Shown piece by piece: positions 13,185-26,500 of a stretch of DNA of 64,000 nt (positions within the stretch are counted from its first letter, which is position 1; each line of letters opens with the position of its first letter). This DNA is from Numida meleagris. Its lineage: Eukaryota > Chordata > Aves > Galliformes > Numididae. The translations under genes and the position numbers were made by a program. The DNA is taken from contig NC_034412.1 in the NCBI RefSeq assembly GCF_002078875.1, forward strand, positions 84,369,491-84,433,490, in the 5' to 3' direction. Below the pieces are notes generated by a model. The model searched no databases, was not told where the DNA came from, and worked only from the letters and a program-made list of their open reading frames with translations.

Positions 13185-13187
13185 AAA

Positions 13188-13716
13188 AGTGGACAGCATG
13201 GTGAGGGCGGTGGTTGTCTCCTCCTACTCTGCCCTCATGTGGCCCCAGCATGAGAAAAACACAGAGCTATTGGAGTGGGTCCAGAGGAGGCCACGAGGAT
13301 GATGAGAGTGCTGGAACACCTCTTATGAAGAAAGGTTGAGGGTGTAGGGCTTGTTTATCTTGGAGAAGAGGCACTGGGGAGACCTCATTTAGTTTTCCAG
13401 TACCTAAAGGAAGCTTATAAACAGGAGGGGGATGGACTTTTTACACAGTCAAATAGTGATAAGAAAAAGGGGAAATGTCTTTTAGTTTAAAGAGGGGAGA
13501 TTCTAGGTTAGATGTTATACAGAAATTCTTAGAGGGCAGTGAGGCACCAGCACAGCCTGCCCAAAGAAGCTGTGGATGCCCCATCCCTGGAAACATTCAA
13601 GGCCAGGTTGGATGGAGCCCTGGGCAGCCAGTTCTGGTGGGTGGCAGCCTTATCTGTGGCAGGGCAAATAGAACTAGGTCTTTCATGTCCCTTCCAACCT
13701 AAACTATTCTATGACT
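13188..13716 (+). repeat. CR1 LINE, 5'-truncated, with ORF2 remnant
   Basis: A plus-strand CR1 copy of about 530 bp. It starts within the region coding the C-terminus of the reverse transcriptase (ORF2), where ELLEWVQRR-like and EERL-like codons are still readable around 13266-13340. It continues through the 3' untranslated part (CTGCCCAAAGAAGCTGTGGA, GGAAACATTCAAGGCCAGG) and ends at CCTAAACTATTCTATGACTT. Stops and indels interrupt the coding remnant. Two short open frames at 13475-13754 lie in the untranslated part and are not genes. Confidence 0.95.
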
Positions 13717-13719
13717 TAA

Positions 13720-16700
13720 ATAAACTCATCTTCAATAGGAAATATATCAAATAAGCATTTAATTTTCTCAACAGAGAAGGAGACCTGAGAAACAGGAGTT
13801 CTTCCCTTGTGAATAATAAGCTAATAAGTTATCAGACAAATTGTCTCATTCTTTCTCTGGTTAAGATATTTTAGCATTTGAATATTTTTATTATTTTCTT
13901 CTCTGCATTGCTGGCAGACAAGGCATGCCTTCCTCTGTTATTCAAAGTAAGAACATGCTCTTCATGTGGTCTGAAACACAAGCCTCACATGTTAGGATTG
14001 CAGTAATAGTTTAGATCTACAGATGCACAAGACATTTAAGAAAATGTTATAGACACCATGACAGCTACCCTACTTGCTATAATTATTAGAATAAAAAGTT
14101 TTATTTAAAGTACCAGATGATGTAATTATTTGATCCACTTATGTCTCCAGAAGTTCTGTAAACTGTTAGAGCTGGTCAAACACCTTCAATTTAAATATAG
14201 TTCACTAAAACCAGATTTTTATCCACCCTGGTATTATTTCAGATATGACTGAATCAACTTATGGAATAATCAGAAGAAATTATGGGGCTTCAGGTCAGAA
14301 TCACATTAATCTCTCATCAAACACTATATCTCTGTGAACCTATACCACAAAGCTCTTAGTCTTCCCTATGGATTCCAGAAGAATCAGATCTTTCCATTCT
14401 CAGACCAGAGTCCATGGCATTGTCCAGCAGGTCTTCCAGTCAAGGCCATTTAATTCTACTCTTGCCTATCTATTAGGGAAAGCACGTATGGATATTTTTC
14501 AAAGGAATTTCATGCAATGAAATCTCATCTAGGACATAGCTGGATGGCACTCTACTGGATGCAATGCTAGACGGAAGTGCTAGTTTGGTCCCACAGGGAG
14601 TCTGACCAAGCACTGCACTATACTGAAAATTATTCTAAAATGTTAAAAAAATTTTCCACTGTACAATGTAGATATATTCTGAAAATAGGCATCCAGATAA
14701 TCAGGACTAAAGGGCCTTTTCATCGCTGGTACCTCTTTAAATCAAAAAGACAATAATGAAATGTCAAACAGTTAAGAAATCTGAATAAATCAGACATATT
14801 TCAAAATGTAACCTTCCTCTTGTAGATCAGCATTTCTTGATTTTCTATAGCAATAAGAATAGTATATAAGGAACTATAGGCAACATCAAGTTTTTTTTCT
14901 TCCTATTACTTCGAGTCAAGGCTGTCTGTGAAGCCCAGAAACAGGACAGCAAAGAAAACCTAAAGGTTGGTGACAAATCATTGCTTTCTCACTGCACCCA
15001 CTTTTTTATTGTATTCTGTGGGCTTGCATGTATTTTCCACGTTAAACATTGCACTGAAGCCTTAAACATGGTCCTGGTGCAGCTTTCTCTATGAGCAAAG
15101 AACTCCTCAAAGCCCAAGCTGATGTCTTCAATCTGACAAAATATACAGCCAGTCTGAAGAGGGACATCAACTTTTGAAAAAACTTCCTTCAGTATTTGAA
15201 ACCAAAGCAATGAGTTTCCAGTAATAGAAAGAATGCTTTAAAATGAACTTTAGCAAGCTATACTCAATGTGTTTAAAGGTCCTGGCTCAGATTTTGGGCT
15301 AACATGGCAAAACTGAAGGAAAAATAGGGAGGAGAATAATGGGGTGAGTATGGTGGTAAGGAAAGGATTTAAAGGAGAAGTGGGAAGAAGGAATATGGAC
15401 ATGGATACGGCCTTCTTTAACATTAAGACAAACATATCTGGATCATATTTATTCCCTCTGGGCTTTGCTTTTTTGAACTCTGGTACTAGCTAAGGATTAT
15501 CAAGATGGGGTGTGAATAAAGCATCATCTCAGAAGGCTCAGCTAGTATCTTATGTCATGTCTTAGAATAAACATTCTTCTCACTGGGATTGAATGCATTT
15601 TCTTACCAAGAAAGCAACACTGATAAACAAATACAGCATCATAATCCCTTGGTTCATTAGCTTTGTCATTTTTAATAAAATTATATCTGGTTTTCATGAA
15701 GTGTGTCATCTGTAATTCTTCTGGAACTCACAAAAATCCCTTGCCATTGCTGTATTTTTAGCAAAGAATAATTAATAACTGATAAGATGAAATATAGAGT
15801 TACATAATTGGCAAATGAAGAACGTTTTGCAGAAATCACTCAAACTATTTTGAAATTCATTTCTAGTCATGGTTTATTTAACACTAGCAGAGTGCTGGAA
15901 GAGTTTCACAAAAGATTGATGATCCTCTAGAGCAATTCCTAAGTGTAATATTATGTCTTAAAGAATTATGTCACTTTCTTTAAGGGTGCTGAGAAAGATA
16001 TTACTATGCATCAATAAAAAATTCAAGTTTTACCAACCATCTGTATTGCATAAATCAAAGAGAGGGTAAGGGTTTCCCTTGAAAACTATTTTGAAATGTT
16101 ATGAGACAGCCCAAAAGGCATTTACTGTACTAAAGTGTGTCAGTAAATGTATTATGCTGTAGCTACAATGAACTTCAGAATAAATTTTAAGGACAACATT
16201 TTCAAGGATATGTGCCCAGGGCCCAGTTTCATGGAAAATGGTGTTACTTATCCTTTGAGACATGGCTCATCTACAAGACAGAGGTCCACCTACTCAGTTT
16301 GAAGTGTGATTTTCAAACTGCTTAAAAGCTGTTAGGAAACACTATACTACTCGGTTTGTTAATTTGGTTTCAAATGAGCTCATAATGATCAGAAATCTTC
16401 CAGCTGAACTGAAATAAATAACCTCAAAATAATGTATGTGTGTCCATCTGTATAAACTCATTAAAAAGAGGAAATTGGGAAAACTAAATAAAAGGGGAAA
16501 AGTATTTAATTAAAACCCTTATGTAAGCATATATTTTTATTGTAGAAGGAATTACAGCCAGATTAGTTCAGTTTTGTTAATTTAACATTTAGTACATTGC
16601 TAGGAGTCTAGGCCAATGTACAACTATAAGTATTTTGGATATTTTCAAGGAGATAAGACAATGTAAACACTTTAAAAGCTGACTAGATGTATACTGTGTT

Positions 16701-19700
16701 CAGTTTTCTGCACTGAAGATGGCAGGACATTCATCTGCAAGTAAAATCACTTCTAATATGTGCAACATTGAGAGCATGAACACATTTATTATTATGTAAA
16801 GAAAAGTTCTGGTTGTCAGCTCCTGGATTATTTCTGAGATTACTCCAATAGCTCCAGAAATGGAAGAGAAAGGGGCAATTCAAGGAATTACAGTTGTTCG
16901 TAGAGAAATTGAGTTAATTCTCAATTGTTTTGGAAACACACAAATAATTGTTCCACAAAAAAAAAGTCAAGTTAAGGATGTTTGTTAACTTTGAACTCCC
17001 TTGAGATATATTTACAACGCTGCAAAAAACCCTTAAATGGTTACGTTTTGCAGAAAAAAAAGCCTTATATTATGGAAGGAGAGTGTCCTGGTTTCAACTG
17101 GAATACAGAAGTAACAGAGAGGAACCCCATTTGAAGTACATATCAGCTGGATCAATTGAGAGTGCTGATATGTCTCTCAAGAGACTGAGAAAATACCATT
17201 AAATGAAAGATTGATGAAGACTGGGAAGGTTAAAAAAGCATATTTACCCTCTCTGCCATCAGTGGTCTCTGTGTTCTGCTTCACTTTCAGGGAGTGTGTC
17301 ACCTCTACAGGGTGCCATACAACCCTGGAGACAGAGTGGATATCTAACCACAACACCAACACTCAAAGATGTACCAAGACTTCCATGAAAATTCATAGCC
17401 ATTAAGGACGTGTTAGTTATCAGTAGTAACTTAGAGGGAAACTGGAACAGCTTGCAAGTGATAAAAGCTTCTCTCCTTTTATCAGTTATCCCAAAGTATG
17501 CCATTCCCTCTTACTGTTTGTGCAGCAGCACTTTTCAAACCAGAATGGCTATACTTCACTCTTATCACAAGTGCCATGATACACAACACTTTGTTGTATG
17601 TATCTATAAAAACAACCTTATAAATCTTATTTAGTTTCCTGAAAACTCAAAGCCACTCTACAGCTTGTTCAAGCATTCAGTGATATTATGCAATGTTTAT
17701 TCAGGAAATATTACAATTTTGATCAACCTAGGTGGCCTGTTTTAAAATTCAGAAAGTGAGTCCTGTGAAAAAAACATTCATTTTGTTGACAGTGGTCAAC
17801 AAAAACTTGTGTTTCTCAAACAGATGCTTGGTTAACTGATGCTGGAGACCCTGAATTCCCTTGTGCAGACTCAGCCACTCAGTCCTGTTGCTAATTGGGA
17901 TGTCAGGGCCACAATAGGAATTTGGTTTCTCATCTCCAGGATTAGTAGTGCACAGCAGAAAAATGTGGACTGGAGAGTCACTAGGGGATAGGCAAGATGA
18001 GGTTGGCTCTGGGGACTTTGCTGAGTCTGTCCCACAGCTGGAGTGGCCAGTCTGAGACTGGATGGTTCCTGTTAGGGGCTGGACAGAATGCGCATTGGAT
18101 GGCAGAATTGCAAAGAGCTGCGTGCCTGGAATGGGGATTCTGGAAAGCGGTTGTACAGAAGGGAACGAATGATCTTTCTGCACAGACACCTTGCCATGGA
18201 TCTGACTAGAGGTTCCAGATCAATTTGCAGTGTTACAAATCCCTGCTATGAATTACAGAGATGCAGCTCACTTGTCAGAGTACAATTTACATGTTATAAA
18301 TCTTCATTCTCACTCATGTACATGAAATGGAGAGTGCAAGAATTGTGGTCAGGAATGACTCTATCCAAACTAAGAAAATCTACACTAGGACTGTTTTGCT
18401 AAGGCAAATGTGATCCTACTTTTTCACTTACACTTGCTTTTCAAAATGGAATTGAAGTTCAACACTTAAGGTAACATGAAACTGTCTGTAATTTCTGTTT
18501 AATGTCCAATTTGAACAGTACTATCAGAAAAAGATCCATCTAAAATGTTTGCTTGCTTTTTTGATTTTATTTCCATCCCAACATGCTTGAATAGACAAAA
18601 TGAAGCATAAATCTGAAAATTATATTGGCATCAAAGAACTGAGTGATTTTCTGTCAAAAAGAGCTGTGTTATCAATAAAATTATGCAGTTGTTTTAATTT
18701 CTACGTTATGGATTTCATACTTGTGTGTGGATTTGTCTCCTATAAAATTCCTGGACATTTATTTAAAGAATGCTTGGTTTTGGTACAAGGTAATAGTAGA
18801 GTCCTTGATGTGATTGTTTCTTAAGTAGTTACTGAGAAAGCTGCATATCTTTAGTAGAAAATGATAGCCTCAACATGTTAATAACTAAAATATTACCAAC
18901 TTGTTTAAAGTCAAAATCAAAATGAGACTCAGATTCTTTTTCACTATAAGCCTTTTTAAATTATTTTGACATTTCACTCAAATACAGAACCTAAATATTT
19001 ACAAAAACTCAAAAATTCTAACAAATCAAGAGAAGAGATTTTTCATCCCATGTTTTTATTGTAAATCTCCAGATCAACATCTCTTACCAGATGTCTGCAC
19101 GATGCCTGATGAAAGGACCTTTAAGGGGACCTTCTCCAAACAACAAATAATTGTTATCACTGCATCACATTTTCTGACCAATAACAAGAAAATTCTCATA
19201 TGCAAGAAGTCAAGTAATCTCCAGGAGTGGAGCTTAGCACTCTGTGATTTACAAGTCTAATTCTGTAGCCTAAAGGTAAGTTGGCAGAAATACTGACCCC
19301 AGAGCCTAGGCTGCTGGAGTGTTTTAGGTAATCATTAGAATTAAAAAAAAAAAAAGGCAGGAATAGCAATGTGAAATAAACCCAAAGTTTTCTAGTGAAT
19401 GTTGTATAAGGTAGAATATTGCACACAGCTGCCTTTGCTTGTTTCAACCTCTTTCACTTGCGACTTAGCACTAACTAAAATTCATCTGGAGGGTATTCTT
19501 TTTCTTCCTCGTACTTTGTTACTAAACAAAAGTTGTGAAAAAAATCTATTGAGCCAGAAATCCAAGCTTTCAGTAGCTCTACTATTAATTGCAGACAACA
19601 TGGCATATATATCCTCTATTATTCCCTTAAAATCAAAGCGTAGCGGTACCCTTAATCATGAAGGCCTCCTAATACTTCAGTATAACCACAACAAAACAAT

Positions 19701-19870
19701 AAAAAAACCCTGTAAAATCATGCAAAGATGCCAGCCCACCTTGGGACTTGAACTTCAACTAATACATTTCAGCCGTGACACATCCAAGCCTCAAGCAAGC
19801 AAATACTATTTACTAAGACAGAAATAGAAAATAGAAACAAAAATGCAATACCAACAACATATGTATAACT
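13720..19870. other. Unique non-coding stretch
   Basis: About 6 kb without a recognised gene. Long open frames at 17749-18189 (minus, 146 codons) and 19399-19827 (plus, 142 codons) lack domains and splice context. A segment starting at 17086 (TGTCCTGGTTTCAACTGG) resembles the first bases of some bird LTRs, but the similarity stops after about 25 bp. Confidence 0.5.
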
Positions 19871-19873
19871 AAG

Positions 19874-20058
19874 ACACACAGACACACACACACACACAGA
19901 CACACACACACACACACANNNNNNNNNNNNNNNNNNNNNNNNNNNNNNNNNNNNNNNNNNNNNNNNNNNNNNNNNNNNNNNNNNNNNNNNNNNNNNNNNN
20001 NNNNNNNNNNNNNNNNNNNNNNNNNNNNNNNNNNNNNNNNNNNNNNNNNNNNNNNNNN

Positions 20059-20126
<68 letters not shown>
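19874..20126. repeat. (AC)n microsatellite interrupted by assembly gap
   Basis: AC dinucleotide repeats occupy 19874-19918, with two AG interruptions, and 20059-20126, which is pure. The 140 unknown bases at 19919-20058 lie between them. Open frames that read as Cys-Val runs here are artefacts of the dinucleotide repeat. The gap is most simply an unresolved part of the microsatellite, so its true length is unknown. Confidence 0.97.
19919..20058. other. Assembly gap, 140 N
   Basis: A run of unknown bases inside the AC microsatellite. Confidence 1.
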
Positions 20127-20127
<1 letters not shown>

Positions 20128-20527
20128 ACTGACTCCTCACCAGCAGCACAACCACTCACCACCTGCTGACAAACACCCAACCCAGTCAGTCAACTCCCCA
20201 CTGTTTTATAGCCTTCCACATTATGTCATGTGGTATGAAATAACCCCTTGCCTAATTCAGGCCAGCTATCCTGGCTTTTCCCTACCTCTTGCTGCTGCAT
20301 CATAAGGGGAGCAGCTCTTCCCAATCAAATATCCTGGTCTGGTTTCCCAGGTGTGGTCCTATCACCTAGCAACAACTAAAACATTGGACAATATCTACCC
20401 CTTGTTCCATAAATTTACATCATGCTCAGATCCTACACAGATATCAGTCCCATGGTCTATGGTCCATCTGTTTAAATTCTCCTTGGAGTTTGTTTAGTCC
20501 ATGAATTGGGCTCCATCTGTCATAACA
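20128..20527 (-). mobile_element. LTR-like fragment of an endogenous retrovirus
   Basis: Read on the minus strand, this segment has the layout of a retroviral U3 and start of R. It has a possible terminus TGTTATGACAG at 20527, a TTGATTGGG CCAAT-type motif near 20330, and a TATA box GGCTATAAAACAG at 20203-20213. A G/T-rich leader follows and runs directly into the GT microsatellite. The wording (GATGGAGCCCAATTCATGGA, GAGCATGATGTAAA, GGGAAGAGCTGCTCCCC) agrees with my memory of galliform ERV LTRs, but no search was run. The downstream end with the polyadenylation signal is not seen. It may have been lost into the microsatellite and gap. No target-site duplication could be found, so boundaries are approximate. 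Confidence 0.5.
20204..20211 (-). promoter_or_regulatory. TATA box in the LTR-like fragment
   Basis: CTATAAAA on the minus strand, about 80 bp upstream of the microsatellite and about 120 bp downstream of an ATTGG box. The arrangement is that of a compact polymerase II core promoter. Confidence 0.4.
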
Positions 20528-20599
20528 ATTCTTCGGGGCAAGAGATACGGTGTATGGTGCTGGATTATTGTATACTGGAGCCAGGCTCTTGTCCATCAC

Positions 20600-23500
20600 T
20601 AAAGAAAGTGCATAGTTACATAGTGGTTACTATGTTGAAAAATGGTACTTTGTAGCTGAGATTTTGCTCTATTAAATAGTGCAAATAAAGTGTTAATATT
20701 GTGCACTTATCTGTTGTAGTATCCATGGAAGTAAATAAGAGGCATTACGTTTGGAGCAACCTATGTGGTCGTGTGTAGGTAGGAGTGGAATGTCAAGTAA
20801 ATAAAATCTGAAAATTTTTTATTGGTATATACTGATAAAAATAGTTCATCAATAATAGATAATGATAAGCTATCAACTGGGATGGTTAAGAAGCAGAAAG
20901 ATATCTCATTCTGCTACTTAACTACAACAGCAATGTCTCTTTTCTTCTAAACATTTCTGGGGAGGGAACCCAAAGACCTCCCACCTCAGCAATCCATGAA
21001 AACAAAAATATTCTGATTTAAATGTTTACCACTGAAGAGGAAAAAAGGAATGCTATTGAATTCATTAAAAAGTAGGATAATGCTGATCAAAGTCCATGGT
21101 TTTCCTTAGCTTTTCAGATAAATTAAAATGCATATTTGATAAGTGATGTTTTAAGAACACCAGAAATGGTTACAAAAGAAGTAGGACTAGTAGAATAGGT
21201 CTGACAACTAACCATACCCATGGGATGATATTTCAGTATGGACCACGCAGATGAGCTCCAAGACCATGATGAATTGCCTAGCACTCATGGTTGATAAACT
21301 TGGAGTTCTTATTAATATTGAATTCACACTTTGTTTTACTAATTCATATTACTAATTTTCACAATTCTATTATGAATGCATGATGTTTTGAACATTCGTA
21401 AAAATAGAAGACCTTCACTATTAAAGTAAGTGTTGAAATAAAGATGTATCTAAGCTGAGGTTATTCTGTTTCAAAATCATGGTTGAAAGTATCTTCAACT
21501 TAGTTTCTTCTGAACTCAATGGTAGCTGAGCAGAGTTCTTAACATCATCAGGGTATTTTCACTGCTTTTAATTCCAAACATTAAGACTTATCTTAATTTG
21601 AAGAAAGAGCTTTCTGCAATTCTTTTTCAGTCTCTTGTATTTAATGTCACCTCTAATGGCTGAGGAGATGATGGTTCCTGGGCTTCCATAGTTTAGTTTT
21701 CTGTCTTTCCCATCTACTCCCTTTCAGTGTTATTTTCTCCCTTGGTTTGCCATGTGAAACACTGGCCTGATTGCTTCCCAACCTAAGCTGGGTTTTAAAC
21801 TCGGCTCATGACCTGCATTAGCTATCAATCAAAACAGCAGCTTCTCTAAAAGATGGCAGGGAGCAATGAGATCTTATGGGGAAAGAATGAGACTCAGAGA
21901 GTGGTTTGTGTTCACAAGCAAACAAAAAGGAGTGGGTGGTGTATGTTTGGACTGAGAAAGACAAGGCAGGATTTACAGCCTCATCTCTTCCTGTGCTCAG
22001 GGCCCATTTGTATGGAAAACCTTTGGAGAGAGTTACGAGCAATGTTTTGGAAAGTGGATTCCTGTGCATTTTGTTGTGTACCACAAGAACAAAGGAGATG
22101 TGTTTTATGAATGCCTCTTGTCTTCCATGTTTTTTGGTTATTCATCCTTTCCTTGTCCCCAGTGCAACCTTCTCTCCTGAGGAATATCACTGAACTCATA
22201 AAGAATCATTTTTCTTTATCTACAGGGTATGAAATCATATGTAGTGATGAATGAGCAGAGTAAAACTGGCATTCTGCTGCAATATATTCATTTTGGCACA
22301 TTTTTATTCTCTTTCCTGACAGCTTTTGTCTAAAATATGTACTAGGTTTTTTATCTATGCCCTACTAGATTGTTCTTTTCCTTTCTTTCTGTGTTCCCAT
22401 TTATTAGAGTTTTTCTTTATATAGCCTTTTTTTTCTGAGTCTCAAAGAACTTATGCCTCTTCTGCACACCCTTGACATCCCTCCTCCCCACTGCCAAAAC
22501 CACTCAGACAGTTTCCTGCAGACAGCTGATACTTGTCTTACAGCAAGCTAGAACAGGCTTATGAGAATAACAGAGAAGTTTTTGTTTGTGATAGAAAGCC
22601 TTAGTCTCTGACAAACGTCAGTGGCAAAAAATATCTGTAGAGTGCTATAATGTTAGCAACACTAGTCAGTGTCATAAGATACTGTTGATAGTACTTATCT
22701 CTGAGGTGGTTCAGTACCACAGAAGAGAATAATAATCAGGATGGGCTTCCTGAATCTTCCAGCTATCTAACATTTAATTACACTGCAAATCTGAGCACAG
22801 CCACAAAAGGAAAAGAGTAAGAGTAAATTCAATATCCATTGTTAGCTTGTTTAAGCACTGTACAGCTTCAGACGTTTATGATGTCCTGCTGTGAGTAGTA
22901 CTGTTTTATTTAAACCAATAACCAGGCAGTCGGGATTGTGCGGGAAATTTTAATATGATTTTTCTTGTAATGGAAGACAAAAAAATCTCATTACATAAAC
23001 TTGGAAAGTCAGATTTGGAAGATATCAATGGTAATTTAAGAGTTATTCAACATTTTATAGATGCTAATGTTATCCAGATTTGCCACAATGAGGTTTAATG
23101 TGCTTTGGCAGGTGAAGCATGATGAAACATGCTGATTGATGTAAAATATGACTCCTTGCAAAAGTCTTCCCCTTTTGCTAGAGATAACTATTAGGTTTTC
23201 TGGTTTCTAAGATAAAGTTCAGTTTTTTAAACTGAGCTGCTTATGGAGATGGGCTTGGTCTGTGTGATGGGTGGTGAGCTGGAATGGCTGAGGACCATTT
23301 TCTATTTTCCTTACTTTTCTGAGGGCAGAATTTGACAGAGGCAGAAGGAACAGGCAATGTCTTAAACTATAACATCAGGGTTTGCTACACTTTGCTGTCA
23401 AAGTCCTCAAATGATGCCTAAGGATATGTTTCTGCATGTACCAAGTATCTGCAAAATGTTCTCAAAGCTCATTTTACCTCTCTGCTGTACACACATTAAT

Positions 23501-26500
23501 GACTTAATCAGTCTCAATACTGAATAGCCAAGTAAGCAGCTGTGTAATCCAAATGTACCAATCTAATAGATATAATAACAGTAACATAATCAGAATCAAA
23601 TTTGCATAGTCAACATTGCATATTTCAGCTGTCAGTCAGAACAGTTTAGCAAATAGGTAGGATTTACAGAAAACCGGCCAAGGGAATGAAATTAGGTTAT
23701 AAGCAGTAAGATACCATAGAAGTGAGATGGGCTAAATTCATTCAAATCTTCAAGAGTGCTGACTAATTTCAAATTCAAGCTGAATCACTCCAGTGACTTC
23801 AAGAATGAGGAAAAAAACCTGCAAGGTTAATATTATATCAATTTTTACCATGGTCATAGTAAAGTACTCTCTGTCTGAAACCAACAAAGTATTTTCTCCC
23901 CCCTACAACACAACAATTTCTGACTATACAGTTTCCTGCAATGTGGTTTATATTGCTTTTGGTATGTCTCATCAGTACATCCCAAAGCACTTTCCTTGAG
24001 AAGATAAGCATTTCCAGCCTCATTTTAAATCATAGGAATGTCAGAAAATAATCACTTCATGTTAGGGACCATGATGAAGAGACTTTCAAGCAAGCAAAGA
24101 CTCAAACAATCACAGCAGTGCATAATACATTATTGTACATGAATAAGAGTAGCTTGGATTTGCCCTAGCAACATAGGTATGTAGCCCAGAGCTGAGACCA
24201 AACTAAGAAACCGTCTTCCTCAGGAGATCTAATTAGCAGTTTGCAAGGTGATGGTGGTGTGGTCTTCTTACTTCTTGGTCTACAGCCAGTTCAACAAACA
24301 TTACCCTCAGGAACTCTTCACAACCTTCTCTTGCTGAGCTAGTACCCCAGAGGTAGTTTTGAGGAGGTATTAAGTAGCCTAGGAATTTCAGTAAGGACAG
24401 TGCTGATCTCATATGTCCTGAGTGCTTAGCTGTGTGGCTTCGGTTATGCTATCTGCAATCTTCAGTTTGCAAAATCCCCAGACAGTTCTAACTATGCCAA
24501 ATGAAAGTTCCAAACACTATTCTTGAGTTTACAAGCTCTTCCTTTGGAAATTGTAAAAGAATTTCCTAAAATGATACAAAAATTTAGATTTATCCATTGG
24601 ATCATTTTATTGTTTGGTGTAGATGAAACATATTAACAACTATAGAAGTGGGGAAATATAAAAGAAACATGGATAGCATCTGGTTGTCTTCTTATGCATC
24701 CACTTTTTTTATTTTGCAGTGTTGGAGGACGTGCAAGATGCAGAAGTATTTGAAGAGTAACAATAAACATTCATATATATATACGTAAAACAAAAAACAA
24801 GCCTCCAAATAACCCACAGTTTTCCCTGTTAATATTCTACTTGGACAGGAAGAAATTAACTTTGTTATTTCCTCCATGGAGCTAGGTTTTCACCTAGGAC
24901 AGTGTCACTACCAGCTTTTGTAGAAGGATCATACTCTGCAGATCCCTCTTACTCCTGTTTTTGAGATTAGTTTTTCCTGCTCTCCTATTCCAAAAAGTAT
25001 TGTGATGTCAGATGCAGCTCTAGTTTTGCACGAGTTTTCCTTACTGAGAACCTGATTCAGCACAGTTTTATTCACATTTAGCTGTGCAGAATATCAGATA
25101 AAACAAGTGAAATAGAACATAGCGATGTGTCGATATGTTAAAATTGCATTAAGAAGTAAAAAAATAAAAAAAATAAAATGCATTTGGGCAGTATTTGAAT
25201 AAGTGAAACTGGAGAATTTGATTAATTAATGGAAATTGTAAGAAGAGAACTGAACAACACATACATAAAAAGGAAAATTTTATGAATTTTACTATTTTAA
25301 ATATAGTACATTTCTGGTATTCTAGTTTGTTTATATCTGCTTTTATGCTGACTACAACTGTGGGAATAATTAATTTTTCAGTTCAGTGGCCAAATGTAAA
25401 TGTTATTTAAAAATCAGTCCAGATAGAAATGCCTTTAAAGTCTGTTGATTTGCTTTTCACCAAAGCAGAAAAGTCTAGCAGTTCAATATGGAAGAGTTTT
25501 GTTTCTTACTTAAGGAGTAGAAACAAATAAAATGTGTGCAAGGTCAGAAAACTAGAGATGTCCCCCTTCTATCTCAGTACAGAACCATGAGAGAATACAC
25601 TCACAGAAGTAAGAACCTGCTAGTTCAGTCCCTCCCTTTCTTGAAGTACTCTCCCACCCATAAGAGAGCACAGACATAGGCTTCTTCCAAGCTAAATGCT
25701 CTATGATTGAGGCAGATTCTGCTGCTTGAACTGCTCAGTTTTGCAAAGGGTAATTAAATACTTATTCAGCCAGAAGTGCCAGGACACTGTAGGTTTGCAG
25801 TCAGGCTATTCAGTGGGACACAGGCTGTTAGGACGTTCTCACCTGTCTTGGATATCTATTCCCAGCACAAAGCTCTTCACCACATTTTCTCACTCACGAC
25901 TCCTTGTGTTTATGCAAAGCGGAGCAAAGCTGTCCAAAATATTTAATATCCCAGGTGCTCTAAAGAATTATGGTTTTGGCACATAACTGGACAATGAAGG
26001 TTCAAATGCTTTGAGCAGAGAACAGATCTGGGCATAGATTGCTTATCTCCTGAGGAAGTATGGACATTAGCACCCCTGAGTATTTCCCATTTGAGAAAAG
26101 AGATAGTCTTGTGTGTGAATCCAGAATTCTTTCCCAATTGACCCTCCAAAAGAGAAACCATCCGATGAAGCTTTTAAGCCAACAGAAAGAGAACTGAAAT
26201 ACAGGGAATTTATTGTTTGGCAAGAAGGAAAAACAGTCAATTACTTAACTTCATCTTTCAACATCAGAAACACTCTTTAAGGGGATTTTACAAGAGAAAA
26301 ATAAAAGTACTTTGTAAAATTCCATTTGAGATTACCTCATATCTCAGCTTTCAGAGTGGGTTGCTGGTCTGGCAAGGAAAAAACCTAGACTTCCTTGTCA
26401 TTAATACTGGCAGAGAAGAATCCTTCGTCATACAACATTTTTAGATAGATGGAACCTGCTGTTAAGAACAAGGCAATGGGGGGATAATAACTTTACTATG

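Noticed and set aside
13475..13754. Two plus-strand open frames of 71-75 codons
   Set aside because: They are translations of the CR1 3' untranslated part in the wrong frames.
17749..18189. 146-codon minus-strand open frame
   Set aside because: No motif, no family similarity that I recognise and no supporting splice signals. About one frame of this length is expected by chance in this composition.
19399..19827. 142-codon plus-strand open frame
   Set aside because: Mixed composition without any recognisable domain. Consistent with chance.
19769..20180. Several 100+ codon minus-strand frames rich in Cys-Val
   Set aside because: They are the GT repeat translated across an N gap, not genes.
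25600..25715. Possible CR1 tail (CTTCTTCCAAGCTAAATGCT, CTATGATT)
   Set aside because: Only a few scattered matches, with no continuous alignment to the CR1 3' end.
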